Assembly: GCF_000004195.4 (NCBI RefSeq) | Contig: NC_030677.2 | Location: 175,324,019-175,388,018, forward strand | DNA length: 64,000 nt | Source of the DNA: Xenopus tropicalis | Lineage: Eukaryota > Chordata > Amphibia > Anura > Pipidae | Direction: 5' to 3' | Shown: piece after piece, positions 34,654 to 46,572 of the stretch | Layout: the number at the start of each line of letters is the position of its first letter | How positions within the stretch are numbered: the stretch's first letter is position 1 | The notes under the pieces: model-generated | Seen by the model: the letters and a program-made list of their open reading frames with translations, nothing else | Databases searched by the model: none | What the model was told of the DNA's origin: nothing | Translations under genes and position numbers: made by a program

Positions 34654-37396
34654 TAAGACTTTAATTGATTGATGTAGGAATGTAGGAAAGCACAAATAAA
34701 AACATCTTGCCAAGGTTACAGCTTTTTAGCCTTTTTTGTGTAGCCAATTATATTCCCTATAAAGTAAAATGGTAATTTGCTGTAACCAGACACAAAATAA
34801 ATAAAAGGTGCAGCATTTCTTGTCTAATTCTTTGTCAGTGCCTGATTTTATGGGGAAGACACTTTGAAAGATCTTAGGTCAAGAATAGGTGCTAAATTGT
34901 CGCTAATATCAATCTTTACCTTTCTAACATGAAGTAGACTGCTAATTAGTTGCTATCAGCAACTGCAATTTAGCACCTATATTAATAAATTAATGTAATG
35001 GCAGGTTTGTATCCTGGAATGGCCCAGTAGTAGGCAAATACTTCAGTCCTTTATTAAACCTGTGGATTGAGCTAAAAAAGGGTGTGCACAAGAGATCAGC
35101 TCACAATCTAAGGAGGAACTTTTCCACCAAGAAGAGTGGGATGCTACTGCAATTAAAGCAAAAGGTATTTGTAAAGAGCATTATTAAATAAAACATTATT
35201 AAAAAAATGTCATGATTATGACTCTGCTTTGCATAGGCCTGGGTTATGATCGCACATCTCTTTATGGTAATGGCCCAATGTGTGCTTTGTCTGGAAACGG
35301 CCAAGAAAACTATACCTTGACTAGCACTTGCAGAAGAGATTGCCATACAATTCAGTCAGGCACTTGTGGGGCAGACTTAAAATGTGGTCCTTAAAGCACC
35401 TGTGTGCCTTTATTCTTAGGGAGAGAATTCCATAACTTTTCTACTCCTGTAAAAAAATGTTATCGGTATATTATAAGCAATACTCCATTTTCTGAAACTT
35501 AAGTGATGACCCTGCATCCTTGAGGAAGATTAATCAATGAATAAGCTACAGGAAAGCTTATCTTCATGACCAATATATATTTATAAAAAGATTTTCAGTC
35601 TTAATACCCACCTTAGACAGATGATCTTATGACTGCAACGCTGCATTTGCTTTAAGTTGACCACACCTGAGATCACCAAATGAGTGGATCTTTCTACAAT
35701 ATACCCACCTTGAGGAGGGCATTATGGGTCTGATACTATAATTTGGCCCAATGATTGGATCATAATGCTGCCAATGCAGGTCATCGGGGAGAGAAAAATA
35801 AACCTGCCCAATAGATATATGGCAGGTTTTTGGCTTGATATTGGTGAGACAGGCCACATACACAATAAACTGCCGACTCTGCAGTTATATGGAATGTCTG
35901 GGTTTATTATGTTTGACATTTTTTTAATTGGAATTATTTTGGTTAAACCAGAAGCATAGTCCATTACCTTTATTTTACTATGTAAATAGTGCACTTTTAC
36001 CAAAGGTGCATCTTTTATTTCAGTTGGTGAAACTTTCTATTGCACCACTATTTACTCCTGATTTATTTAGAATATAAAAAAAACATTTTGGGCAAATAAT
36101 CTCTTTAAAGCCTTTCTGTGTGTTCCTAAACTCACTATTATTTTATAATGAGGGACCATGACTAATTCAGCAGTGAGCTTGTTCTAAAGCCCTGCTTTTA
36201 TTATCTCACAGCACATTGTGTGAAGTGCTCCTGAGCTGCCCCTCTTATAAAACCATTTCAGTGATCATTGATTGTACTGTCAATTGACTGGCAGTTTGCC
36301 TTTCCTTTGGTTTAGGTGAGCAAAGTAACAGATGAGAAATTGACTCATGATCGTTCTTGTTACAGGCTTTCAGTTATTCTGGGAGCCTCGCCAGACTAAG
36401 CAGATGGTGGCATACTGTGAACTCAAAATCTGTATTTGTTTAATACAAGGTATATGATGGCATTGGATAGATCTTGCTGGGATCAGAAGTGTGGGCATGG
36501 CTTGCTAAGGTTTGCTTTATATCCACCAGTTTCACAATGAACAGTGGGCTGCTCACTTTATAGATTTTATCCTTTAATAATAGAAAACTTAAATTATTTT
36601 ATTGTAGACAGTGAGATCTGATTATGTGCAGTGTGTTATAACAATGTCATTTCCAAATGTTTATTGGGCTAATTAACCTTGCAGGTGGCCCCATTTCTTG
36701 TACCCTAGGGCACAGCTCTTTGCACTACTAGAATAGAACACAGGGGCTCCTCCCTCCAAATGCAGCACTTGGCATTACTGCATTCAGAGAAGTTGCATGT
36801 ATGCCCCTAGCTTGCAAGTCATATAGATGCACAGGCTAGGGAGTATAGGGGCCCTGTGGTGCAAATAAGCTCTTTTCTCCCACATCAGTTGCCTTCCTTC
36901 TGGCTGGCCGTGCTGCATTACACACCTTGTAGCCATTCCTAGTATGTAAATTCCCTGTCTATGTTCTATCATGTTGTTCTATTGCACTTTTAATGTTTTG
37001 TTTTATCCAATAATACAGGAAGCAAAAGTCTAAAGAAATGTATGAAATGAAGGAAGTAAACTCAATATGGCTCTTTTTATGCTGACATGTGCAAAACTCA
37101 GGCCAGATTGCACAAAATTGCACAAATCATTTGCATCATAACACACACATTGGAAGCTTGGGAAGCATTGGAAACTTGGGATGTGAAAGAAACAAACTAA
37201 AGAAACCTGACCTTGTTTACACCTCATTTACAAAATCTATAGTTAAACTGGGCTTAGTTATCCAGTGGTAAGATCTTTACCCTAATGCAAGACATTTCTC
37301 TTTCTGTTCTACAGAGAACCTTATCATTAACAAATGATATCTTTGTGAATACATATTTTTTTCTGATGGTAAAATATTTTTTGAGCTTTATTTCAG

Positions 37397-38760
37397 CTAG
37401 TTCAAGAACCTACTAGGAATGACTCTCTTTTGGACCTGGTGATATCTAATAATACTGAACTCATCTCTAACATTTGTGTGGGTGAGCATTTAGGGAACAG
37501 AGGTCATAACATGGTCTCTTTTGAGATAATGTTGCTGAGGCAGCTCTATAAGGGAGTAACTAAAACACTACATTTAAGACATGCAGTATAAGGGCATCTC
37601 TGCAACAGATCAACTGGGAAAGGGTTTCAAAGGGTTAAACACAGAAGGAAAATGGAATATCTTTAAAATGTTACTAAACAAGTATACATGTCAGTATATT
37701 CCTCTTGTAAGCAAAAGTGTTAGTGTATAAGGAAGCAAAGAAAGCATGTAAACAGCTATCAGGCAAGATAAAATAGAGATGGAAAGGGGTATTGCAGCAA
37801 GGAGTAAAAAAAAAATTTAAATAGTAAAAAATTGAAGCAAGAAGGGGTGGGACCCTTGTTATCACAGGGGGGTCAGTTGCTTGATGAGAACAGGGAAAAG
37901 GCAGAAATTCTGAGCTGTTATTTTTCATCTGTTTACACAACTGAGGAGCCAGCTAATCGTGGCTCCTCTTTTAATAGACCCAATTCTAGTAATATAACTA
38001 CTGATCCATGGGTCTCTCAGGAGGAAATTTAAAAGAGACTTGAACATGCAAAGATATGCTCTGTGATTGCCAAACCTATTAAGGTCTGGCATGGTGCAGA
38101 GAGACTGACAAATTGGTAATGTGGTTCCACTATTCAAAAAGGGATCCTGTTCTCAGCCTGAAAACTATAGACCTGTTAGTCTGACATTAGTGGTAGGAAA
38201 GCTTTTTGAAGAGGTAATAAGGGATAGGTACTTGAATACATTCTAAATTACAATGCTTTAAGTTTGTGCCATCATGGTTTTATGAGTAACAGATCTTGCC
38301 AGACTAATTTTATTGCCTTTATGAGGAGGTGAGCAGAAACCTCGATGTCATCTACTTTGTTAAAGAATTTGATACAGTACCGCACACAAAGTTAATGATA
38401 AAATTGAGGAATATTGGTTTGGAACATAAAATTTGTACTTGGGATAGAGAACTGGCTGAAGGATAGATTACAATGAGTGGTGGTAAATGGAGCATTTTCT
38501 AATTGGAACAGCGTGGTTAGTGGAGTACCGCAGGGGTCAGTCCTTGGTCCTTTGTTTTTTAACTTGTTTATTAATGAACTAGAGGTGGGCATAGACAGTA
38601 CTGTTTCTATTTTTGCTGACAACACTAAATTGTGCAAAACTATAAGTTCCATGCAGGAGGCTGCCACTTTGCAGAGCGATTTGGGAAAATTGGAAAACTG
38701 GGAAGCAAAATGGTAAATATGGTTTAATGTTGAAAACTGCAAAGTTTGCAATTTGGTAGA
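37397..38760 (+). pseudogene. CR1-like LINE remnant (endonuclease end and reverse transcriptase)
   Basis: Fragments in order are: LVQEPTRNDSLLDLVISNN and VGEHLGNRGHNMV (end of the endonuclease domain, 37397-37530); NVVPLFKKGS and ENYRPVSLTLV (RT, about 38115-38190); FDTVPHTKLM (about 38370); and VPQGSVLGPLFFNLFINELE with FADNTKLC (38525-38640). The catalytic FADD has become FADN, and several frameshifts and stops occur. The order and strand are those of CR1/L2-clade LINEs. The Tc1 at 38800 abuts its 3' side. Confidence 0.85.
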
Positions 38761-38910
38761 AATTATTTACACACTAAATGGTCGTGTGTTGGAGGCAATC
38801 AGACATTGCCTGATGAGTGCTAATAACTAAATAGAGTGCAAGTGTGTAATCTAATGTCTAATGTGATGGCCTCAGAGGTTGTCTAAGAGAATTTTGGGAG
38901 CAACAACACC

Positions 38911-39930
38911 ATGAAGTCCAAAGAACACACCAGACAGGTCAGGGATAACTTTATTGAGAAATTTAAAGCAGGCTTAGGCTACAAAAAGATTTCCAAAGCC
39001 TTGAACATCCCACGGAGCACTGTTCCACCGATCATTCAGAAACGGAAGGAGTATGGCACAACTGTAAACCTACCAAGACAAGGCTGTCCACCTAAACTCA
39101 CAGGCCGAACAAGGAGAGCGCTAATCAGAAATGCAGCCAAGAGGCCCATGGTGACTCTGGACGAGCTGCAGAGATCTACAGCTCAGGTGGGGGAATCTGT
39201 CCATAGGGCAACTATTAGTCGTGCACTGCACAAAGTTGGCCTTTATGGAAGAGTGGCAAGAAGAAAGCCATTGTTAACAGAAAACCATAAGAAGTCCCGT
39301 TTGCAGTTTGCCACAAGCCATGTGGGGGACACAGCAAACATGTGGAAGAAGGTGCTCTGGTCAGATGAGACCAAAATGGAACTTTTTGGCCAAAATGCAA
39401 AACGCTATGTGTGGCGGAAAACTAACACTGCACATCATTCTGAACACACCATCCTCACTGTCAAATATGGTGGTGGCAGCATCATGCTCTGGGGGTGCTT
39501 CTCTTCAGCAGGGACAGGGAAGCTGGTCAGAGTTGATGGGAAGATGGATGGAGCCAAATACAGGGCAATCTTGGAAGAAAACCTCTTGGAGTCTGCAAAA
39601 GACTTGAGACTGGGGCGGAGGTTCACCTTCCAGCAGGACAACAACCCTAAACATAAAGCCAGGGCAACAATGGAATGGTTTAAACTAAAACATATCCATG
39701 TGTTAGAATGGCCCAGTCAAAGTCCAGATCTAAATCCAATCGAGAATCTGTGGCAAGATCTGAAAACTGCTGTTCACAAACGCTGTCCATCTAATCTGAC
39801 TGAGCTGGAGCTGTTTTGCAAAGAAGAATGGGCAAGGATTTCAGTCTCTAGATGTGCAAAGCTGGTAGAGACATACCCTAAAAGACTGGCAGCTGTAATT
39901 GCAGCAAAAGGTGGTTCTACAAAGTATTGA
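38911..39930 (+). CDS. Tc1-like transposase, uninterrupted 339-residue frame
   Basis: The protein is full length for the family. The N-terminal helix-turn-helix region (AGLGYKKISKALNIPRSTV and GRTRR) is followed by the catalytic core with WSDETKMELFG, GGGSIMLWGCF, QQDNNPKHKA and [13 protein letters not shown], so all three acidic residues of DD34E are present. It ends at TGA 39928-39930. There is no internal stop or frameshift, unlike the other two copies here. The element lacks its left end and so cannot move as a unit, but the frame could in principle encode protein. No promoter evidence is visible. Confidence 0.9.
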   Translation: MKSKEHTRQVRDNFIEKFKAGLGYKKISKALNIPRSTVPPIIQKRKEYGTTVNLPRQGCPPKLTGRTRRALIRNAAKRPMVTLDELQRSTAQVGESVHRATISRALHKVGLYGRVARRKPLLTENHKKSRLQFATSHVGDTANMWKKVLWSDETKMELFGQNAKRYVWRKTNTAHHSEHTILTVKYGGGSIMLWGCFSSAGTGKLVRVDGKMDGAKYRAILEENLLESAKDLRLGRRFTFQQDNNPKHKARATMEWFKLKHIHVLEWPSQSPDLNPIENLWQDLKTAVHKRCPSNLTELELFCKEEWARISVSRCAKLVETYPKRLAAVIAAKGGSTKY

Positions 39931-39971
39931 CTCAGGGGGCTGAATAATTACGCACACCCCACTTTGCAGTT

Positions 39972-40240
39972 ACATAGTTACATAGGGTTGAAAAAAGACC
40001 ATTGTCCATCAAGTTCAATCCATCCGAGTAAACCCAGCACACAACCTATACTTACCAATCTATACACTCACATACATAAACTATATATATACAACCAGTA
40101 ATACTAACTGTAGATATTAGTATCACAATAGCCTTGGATATTCTGCTTGTTCAAAAACTCATCCAGGCCCCTCTTAAAGGCATTAACAGAATCTGCCATT
40201 ACCACATCACTAGGAAGGGCATTCCCCAACCTCACTGCCC
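39972..40240. mobile_element. short dispersed repeat inserted in Tc1 right end
   Basis: It begins ACATAGTTACATAGGGTTGAAAAAAGACC and ends CATTCCCCAACCTCACTGCCC. CAGTT occurs on both sides (39967-39971 and 40241-40245). Removing it joins the Tc1 end into a normal sequence. Its head resembles those of the repeats at 49201-49465 and 61392-61560. Confidence 0.75.
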
Positions 40241-40423
40241 CAGTTATTTATGTGTAAAAAATGTTTGGAATCATGTATGATTTTCTTTCCACTTCTCACG
40301 TGTACACCACTTTGTATTGGTCTTTCACGTGGAATTCCAATAAAATTGATTCATGTTTGTGGCTGTAATGTGACAAAATGTGGAAAAGTTCAAGGGGGCC
40401 GAATACTTTTGCAAGCCACTGTA

Positions 40424-42324
40424 TATGAGCATATTGGCAGATAGGGATGGCAGGGATATACATCTAACTCATTTGCCCCCTCCCCCTGCACAGGGTGATT
40501 GTAAAATAGGTCCCAGATCTTTATTATACAGTACATAGTTTGCCCTATATTTTTGAAATCTTAAAGGAAACTTTTGATATATTAATAACAGGCACTAAGC
40601 ATGTAGTGCTTAGTGTAGTAGTAAGTATCTGTTAACATTATAATACTAGGACTTCAGCAATAGAAAAGCTAGAATTTATTACAAAAATCTAAATTCTATT
40701 CTAAATTTTGAGTTTATTATAAATGGTCCTTGGAATTTGTTCAATTATATCGAACCTGACTAAAAGTACTGTTGCTCAGAAATGTAAGATAACAACTTAC
40801 AGAATAAGGCAGGAAATTTGATGCCACTTTTTCCCCCTTTTGTTCTTTAGCACCAAGGTTTCTTTATCTGAAATATAAAACATTAATTAAATGACTGAAA
40901 ATCAATATATTGGTGTAAAACCTTGCATTTTCTAGTAAAGACCTTCAAAAGATACACCGCACTGAAACATGATACTGCTAGGCTGATTAAGGCAAAGGAG
41001 ACCAACCATCTTGCTACTACTTGGAATTAAAGAAGATAATCAGATTCTGAGCTTAGGTGACAAAAATAGCAGCAATGAGAACCAGAATAAGGCTAAACAC
41101 TGGACGGTGTAGCTGGGTCCCTCTTGCTTACGAAAACATTATATATCTGCAGCCAATTTCTTGGTGAGTTTCTTTATTTCTTGACTCAACTCATTACATT
41201 TTAAAATTCACATCTGTTTTGTACGTCTTGAGTTCCAAAATTGGACTTTCAAAAACCCTTTATGGCAGATTTTTTTTTTTTACTTTTCATAGATTTAGAA
41301 TCGGGGTGTCTTTGGGCCAGCGTTGAACCTCCAAAAGCCACAGGAAGTCCATCGAAAATCAGAAATCCCCCAACTTTAGTGTTCCCTTTAAATTCTGTAA
41401 TGAAGTTTAGTGAGGATTAAATTAAGAGAGAATTAGGTGAAGTTTATATAAGATGGGAAAATATTGTACAAATGTGTCATGATATATTCATTGTTTTAAT
41501 AGGGCTACTATTGCACCCAGGTTCTGTCGGCTGCTGTATCTGACGTTGGTAACAATTCCCCTGCTAGGAGGCAGGATATAGCATTTTCTGTGTTCATTGC
41601 AACCCACATGTTACTGAAAATAGCAGAATGTAGATATTCCAAACTTTAAACATGTCAGTGTATTTTGTTTTTTCTTTGTTTAATGTATATGATAAGATTT
41701 TATTTCCCCATATCATTTAAGGTCTTGAGGTCAAATTACTTTTATTACTTCTTATTTATTCTGCTACCCCATCACAGCGCTAAATTCACAAGCCACATAA
41801 AAACACTTTTTATTGGATTTTTATTTTCTGAATCATTTTATTTGGGTCATTTCTGCTTGGATCATTTTTAATACAGTTCTGAATTACTGTTAATGGAATG
41901 ATTCATCTTGAAAATAATTTCCGTTGCTATTTAGATTGTTTAGTGTATCTAAAACATAATTGTTTTTCTTCATTTAGCTTTTTACACTGCAGTATTTTAA
42001 CTATTAGTTGGTTGCTATGGCTGCATATACCCTAGCAACCAGACAGTGATTTAAATGAAAAGGTAAGGATTTGAATAGTAAAATAGGTTATAACAACTAT
42101 TAATTAAAATTCAGTGTCAGGATTCATTTAAATTTAGACAGTCAGTGACCCCAGCAACCAGATAAAATCCTTCTCCTAAGGCTGGAGAATGGCAAAATAG
42201 AAGGGAAAAACCCATAACCGTACTGAAAGTTAATCTTTAGGCAAACTGCTGCCCATTTTCTACTTCTAATTTGATGTTGCAAAATTTGTGGAAACAGGCG
42301 AATAACGAATGTTCCACCAAAGAT
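40424..42324. other. intergenic DNA
   Basis: No gene is recognised. A piece around 42000-42190 (CCCTAGCAACC, CAGTGACCCCAGCAACC) resembles the interior of the 16086 MITE. Confidence 0.5.
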
Positions 42325-42641
42325 TCGATTATCCAAAAACCTGTTATACAGAAAGCCCCAGATTAGAGGAAGGCCATCTCCCATAGACTTTATTTTAATC
42401 AAATTATTAAAATGTTTCAAAATAATTCCCTTTTCTAAGTAATTAGAAAACAGTACCTTGTAGCTGATCACAACTAAGGTATAATTAATCTTCATTGGAG
42501 GCAAAACAATCCTATTGGGTTTATTTCATGTTTTCATGTTTTTTAGTAATCTTAAGGTATGGAGAACAAAATGACTTAAAGACCCCTTATACGGAATACC
42601 CCCAGACCCTTTCATTCTGGATAATAGGTCCCATACCTGTA
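42325..42641. mobile_element. MITE, GTTATCCAGAA family, partial left end
   Basis: It has AACCTGTTATACAGAAAG, AACAGTACCTTGTAGCTGATC and the right end GATAATAGGTCCCATACCTG. It lies directly left of the 52-bp array element. Confidence 0.75.
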
Positions 42642-42659
42642 TATTAATAAAAACATGTT

Positions 42660-44519
42660 GGAGCCCATTCATTAAACCACGATTTTTTGTGGTTAAAATC
42701 ACGATAGCAAAAAAATCAGAGTAACCACAATAGTTTCTGATGTTTGAAAATGTCACGAAAATTCTCTTATCGGTCGTATGAAAATTTGTGGTCGCGTTCC
42801 GGAAGTCACAAAATTTTCGGATCCGAACGTTCATAAATGTCACGCAAACCTTTCTGGCTTTGAAACCTTCAATGCATGATTTTGGAAGCCTTCCATAGGG
42901 CTCAATGGCACTCTGCAGCTCCAACCTGGCCCAAGGAAAGTCTCCCATAGGGCTCAATGGCACTCTGCAGCTCCAACCTGGCCCAAGGAAAGTCTCCCAT
43001 AGGGCTCAATGGCACTCTGCAGCTCCAACCCGGCCCAAGGAAAGTCTCCCATAGGACTCAATGGCACCCTGCAGCTCCAACCTGGCCCAAGGAAAGTCTC
43101 CCATAGGGCTCAATGGCACTCTGCAGCTCCAACCTGGCCCAAGGAAAGTCTCCCATAGGGCTCAATGGCACTCTGCAGCTCCAACCTGGCCCAAGGAAAG
43201 TCTCCCATAGGGCTCAATGGCACTCTGCAGCTCCAACCTGGCCCAAGGAAAGTCTCCCATAGGGCTCAATGGCACTCTGCAGCTCCAACCTGGCCCAAGG
43301 AAAGTCTCCCATAGGGCTCAATGGCACTCTGCAGCTCCAACCTGGCCCAAGGAAAGTCTCCCATAGGGCTCAATGGCACTCTGCAGCTCCAACCTGGCCC
43401 AAGGAAAGTCTCCCATAGGGCTCAATGGCACTCTGCAGCTCCAACCTGGCCCAAGGAAAGTCTCCCATAGGGCTCAATGGCACTCTGCAGCTCCAACCTG
43501 GCCCAAGGAAAGTCTCCCATAGGGCTCAATGGCACTCTGCAGCTCCAACCCGGCCCAAGGAAAGTCTCCCATAGGGCTCAATGGCACTCTGCAGCTCCAA
43601 CCCGGCCCAAGGAAAGTCTCCCATAGGGCTCAATGGCACTCTGCAGCTCCAACCCGGCCCAAGGAAAGTCTCCCATAGGGCTCAATGGCACTCTGCAGCT
43701 CCAACCCGGCCCAAGGAAAGTCTCCCATAGGGCTCAATGGCACTCTGCAGCTCCAACCCGGCCCAAGGAAAGTCTCCCATAGGGCTCAATGGCACTCTGC
43801 AGCTCCAACCCGGCCCAAGGAAAGTCTCCCATAGGGCTCAATGGCACTCTGCAGCTCCAACCTGGCCCAAGGAAAGTCTCCCATAGGGCTCAATGGCACT
43901 CTGCAGCTCCAACCCGGCCCAAGGAAAGTCTCCCATAGGACTCAATGGCACTCTGCAGCTCCAACCTGGCCCAAGGAAAGTCTCCCATAGGGCTCAATGG
44001 CACTCTGCAGCTCCAACCTGGCCCAAGGAAAGTCTCCCATAGGGCTCAATGGCACTCTGCAGCTCCAACCCGGCCCAAGGAAAGCCTCCCATAGGGCTCA
44101 ATGGCACTCTGCAGCTCCAACCCGGCCCAAGGAAAGTCTCCCATAGGGCTCAATGGCACTCTGCAGCTCCAACCTGGCCCAAGGAAAGTCTCCCATAGGG
44201 CTCAATGGCACTCTGCAGCTCCAACCCGGCCCAAGGAAAGTCTCCCATAGGGCTCAATGGCACTCTGCAGCTCCAACCCGGCCCAAGGAAAGTCTCCCAT
44301 AGGGCTCAATGGCACTCTGCAGCTCTAACTTGGCCAAAAGATAGTCACAATACCGAAGCTTGAATGAATTCCAAAATAGTCTTTGCAAAAAATACGACTT
44401 TTGTGGAAGTTAACGAAAACCACAAAAAAGTAGTGGAATTTTAACTAAATTATCATAGTCATTACGAAAAGTTCTATAAGTTAGTCAAAAAAATAAATGT
44501 GGTTTAATGAATGGGCCCC
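42660..44519. mobile_element. palindromic DNA element (GTT-flanked) expanded by an internal tandem array
   Basis: The ends GGAGCCCATTCATTAAACCAC and GTGGTTTAATGAATGGGCCCC are inverted repeats. GTT flanks both sides (42657-42659 and 44520-44522). The unique left part runs to about 42890 and the unique right part from about 44335. The 28-copy array lies between them. A related copy with a single unit is at 60230-60522. Confidence 0.8.
42893..44333. repeat. 52-bp minisatellite, 28 tandem copies
   Basis: CCATAG starts at 42893, 42945 and so on to 44297, exactly 27 steps of 52. The unit reads CCCATAGGGCTCAATGG...CTCTGCAGCTCCAAC(C/T)(C/T)GGCCCAAGGAAAGTCT. Copies are almost identical. The main difference is CCTGG versus CCCGG, with a run of six CCCGG copies between about 43540 and 43850. 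The outermost units are the most divergent. Confidence 0.97.
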
Positions 44520-45280
44520 GTTGTCTTAGTTGTCCAAAGCTTAAAGTCACATGATTTTATGGATTTGATTAGGGTGAATCATGGGGTGAAAACATATTTT
44601 CTGCCCTTGATATTCTTGCTATTTGCTAAATTAAATTGCTGTTGCTAAATGTAACTGATAAATGTTATTTGCTATAATACACCATTTAAACAAACAGTTC
44701 TTAATTCATGATTGATTTACCCTTCCTCTATAATAATATGGTATCATGTTCTTGTTGTTAGCTAAGCTATCTTACATCCATGCTGATCAGAAAAAATTTA
44801 TTTTTTTAGTAGTCTAAAATTATAGTGCTTCAAATTACAGAAATACCACTTATCTAATGAAATTCATGACACCCAAGCATTCTATATATATATATCTCAA
44901 AGGCAGCCTGAACTGATATGTTTATGTATGACATTGGAAAATATGAGCACGTTTTTACATGTAATTATTGTTAATTTGGTATTTATAGCAGCCATATACT
45001 CCCAGTTGTTGTTGATGTCCTACATTTACAATAGCAGGAGAGGTGAGAAATATTAGAAAGAGTTGGCAGTCCTAAATGGCACATGGAAATCCAGGGATAC
45101 AGTGTTTTGTGCAGTTGGACCATATAAAACAGATCACCAATTAAGCCAAGAGTTGGCAACAGGTTCTTAACCTTTAGCAGAACAGGTAGAAACGGCCTGT
45201 CTTAAATAAATGTGGACAGTAGGTGCATTGCATGTCAAAGTCTGTCTTTAGTAGCACAGGGCTGTTGTTGTTAAGGTGAT

Positions 45281-45695
45281 ACAGGTATGGGATCCATTAT
45301 ACAAAATACCTGGGGTTTTCTAGATAATGGAAATATAACATACTTTCGCCCTGTACTGGTAAAACTGGTGTGTTTGCTTCAGTAATACTACTATAGTTTA
45401 GACAAATAAGCTGCTGTGTAGCCATGGGGGCAGCCATTCAGTCTGAAAGAAGGAGAAAAGGCACAGGCAGGTAACAGATAAGCAGGTAGAATCCCATTGT
45501 GTTCTACAGATCTTTTCTATTATCTACTAAGTAACCTGTGCCTTTTCTCCTTTTTTTCACAATATGTGGCTGCCCCCATGGCTACACAGCAGCTTGTTTA
45601 CCTAGGATTTGCTTATAATGGACTCCATGGGACATGGTCTACTCATAATTCAGACCTTTCTGCATAAAAGGCTTCCAGATAAATCCCATACAGTA
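45281..45695. mobile_element. TA-flanked MITE carrying a long inverted repeat
   Basis: The ends ACAGGTATGGGATCCATTAT and AAATCCCATACAGTAC belong to the GTTATCCAGAA family. The middle (about 45410-45598) is replaced by a different palindrome with arms AAGCTGCTGTGTAGCCATGG and CCATGGCTACACAGCAGCTT plus GGAGAAAAGGCACAGG/CCTGTGCCTTTTCTCC. Confidence 0.8.
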
Positions 45696-46572
45696 CAAGT
45701 ACTGTTGGCACTGGAGATGGCCATTTTTACTTTACTATGAATCTAATAGGGAGCAGGCCTGGACTGGCAATCTGTGGCTTCTGGCAAATGCCAGAGGGGC
45801 TGCTGTAAGATGCCATAGAAAGTCACTATTTAGTGGGCTGGTGGGGGGCTGCTTGGGCCTCTGTGTACTTGAAATACAAGGGTCTATTTTAAATCCCTGT
45901 CTGAGACTTTATGAAATTGGAAACTTTTTGGAAGCAGTCCTGGCAAAACATGGTTTATCTAGTTTCAGTAGAATACAGATATGTTGATAGTTCAATCATA
46001 AAAACTAGTTTCTAATAGATGTTATATTTGAGATTGCTTATTAAAGTTAATTACAAAGGTTTGGTAATCTCACTTTTTCAAAAGTTGTGGCTACATTAGC
46101 TAATTACAATGTACAGTATTGCTAAGCTATATGTAGGGCTCTACAAACTCATTTAATAGGTGCTCATTATTAATAGAGAGGTAAAAGCACTGTGAGCAAT
46201 GCTAAGAGAAAGGTTGCACACACAGTGCATAGTTTTAGTAAGCAACAGCTCAGTATCCTACCACACATGGATCAATGGAAAAAACATTTATTTACCATAA
46301 GTATAGTTGTCATCTTATCCCTTGAAATCCGGATGCATACAATCCTTATGCCTTGGGTTACCAGATAATCCTGTGGTTTCCGGACAGTTTTAAAATATGT
46401 AATCGGCAGAGCTGCAGGGATTGCAAATTCACTAGTAACTCTTCTTGCCCAGCATTGCTGTATGTTTGGCAACTTTCTTAAATAATGCAGAATGATATCT
46501 GCATATTTAATGTGTTTTTAAACTGTATTTTTCTTCATTTAAAAGAATGACTAGATATTACATTTAGGACAT

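Larger units (their letters stand above)
32567..37396. other. intergenic DNA
   Basis: Apart from the MITE at 34011 and the hairpin at 34577, no gene or clear element is recognised. Open frames of 60-93 codons are scattered on both strands and lack coding character. Confidence 0.55.
38800..40421 (+). mobile_element. Tc1-like transposon lacking its left end
   Basis: The right end is typical (GGGGGCCGAATACTTTTGCAAGCCACTG) and stops before TA at 40422-40423. The typical Tc1 leader (GGCCTCAGAGGTTGTCTAAGAG, 38870-38890) precedes the transposase ATG. No matching CAGTGGCTTGCAAAAG end is present upstream: the sequence goes directly into a CR1 LINE remnant near 38760-38800. The right inverted repeat is itself split by another repeat at 39972-40240. 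Confidence 0.85.

Noticed and set aside
35101..36003. Several 60-93-codon frames on both strands
   Set aside because: No conserved motif, competing overlapping frames, and ordinary AT-rich intergenic sequence.
42526..42963. 145-codon minus-strand frame
   Set aside because: It crosses a MITE boundary and the start of the 52-bp array, so it is a composite of repeats.
42893..44333. Regular array considered as CRISPR or a repeat-protein gene
   Set aside because: Units are contiguous with no unique spacers. 52 is not a multiple of three, so no repeat protein is encoded. The context is a vertebrate nuclear genome.
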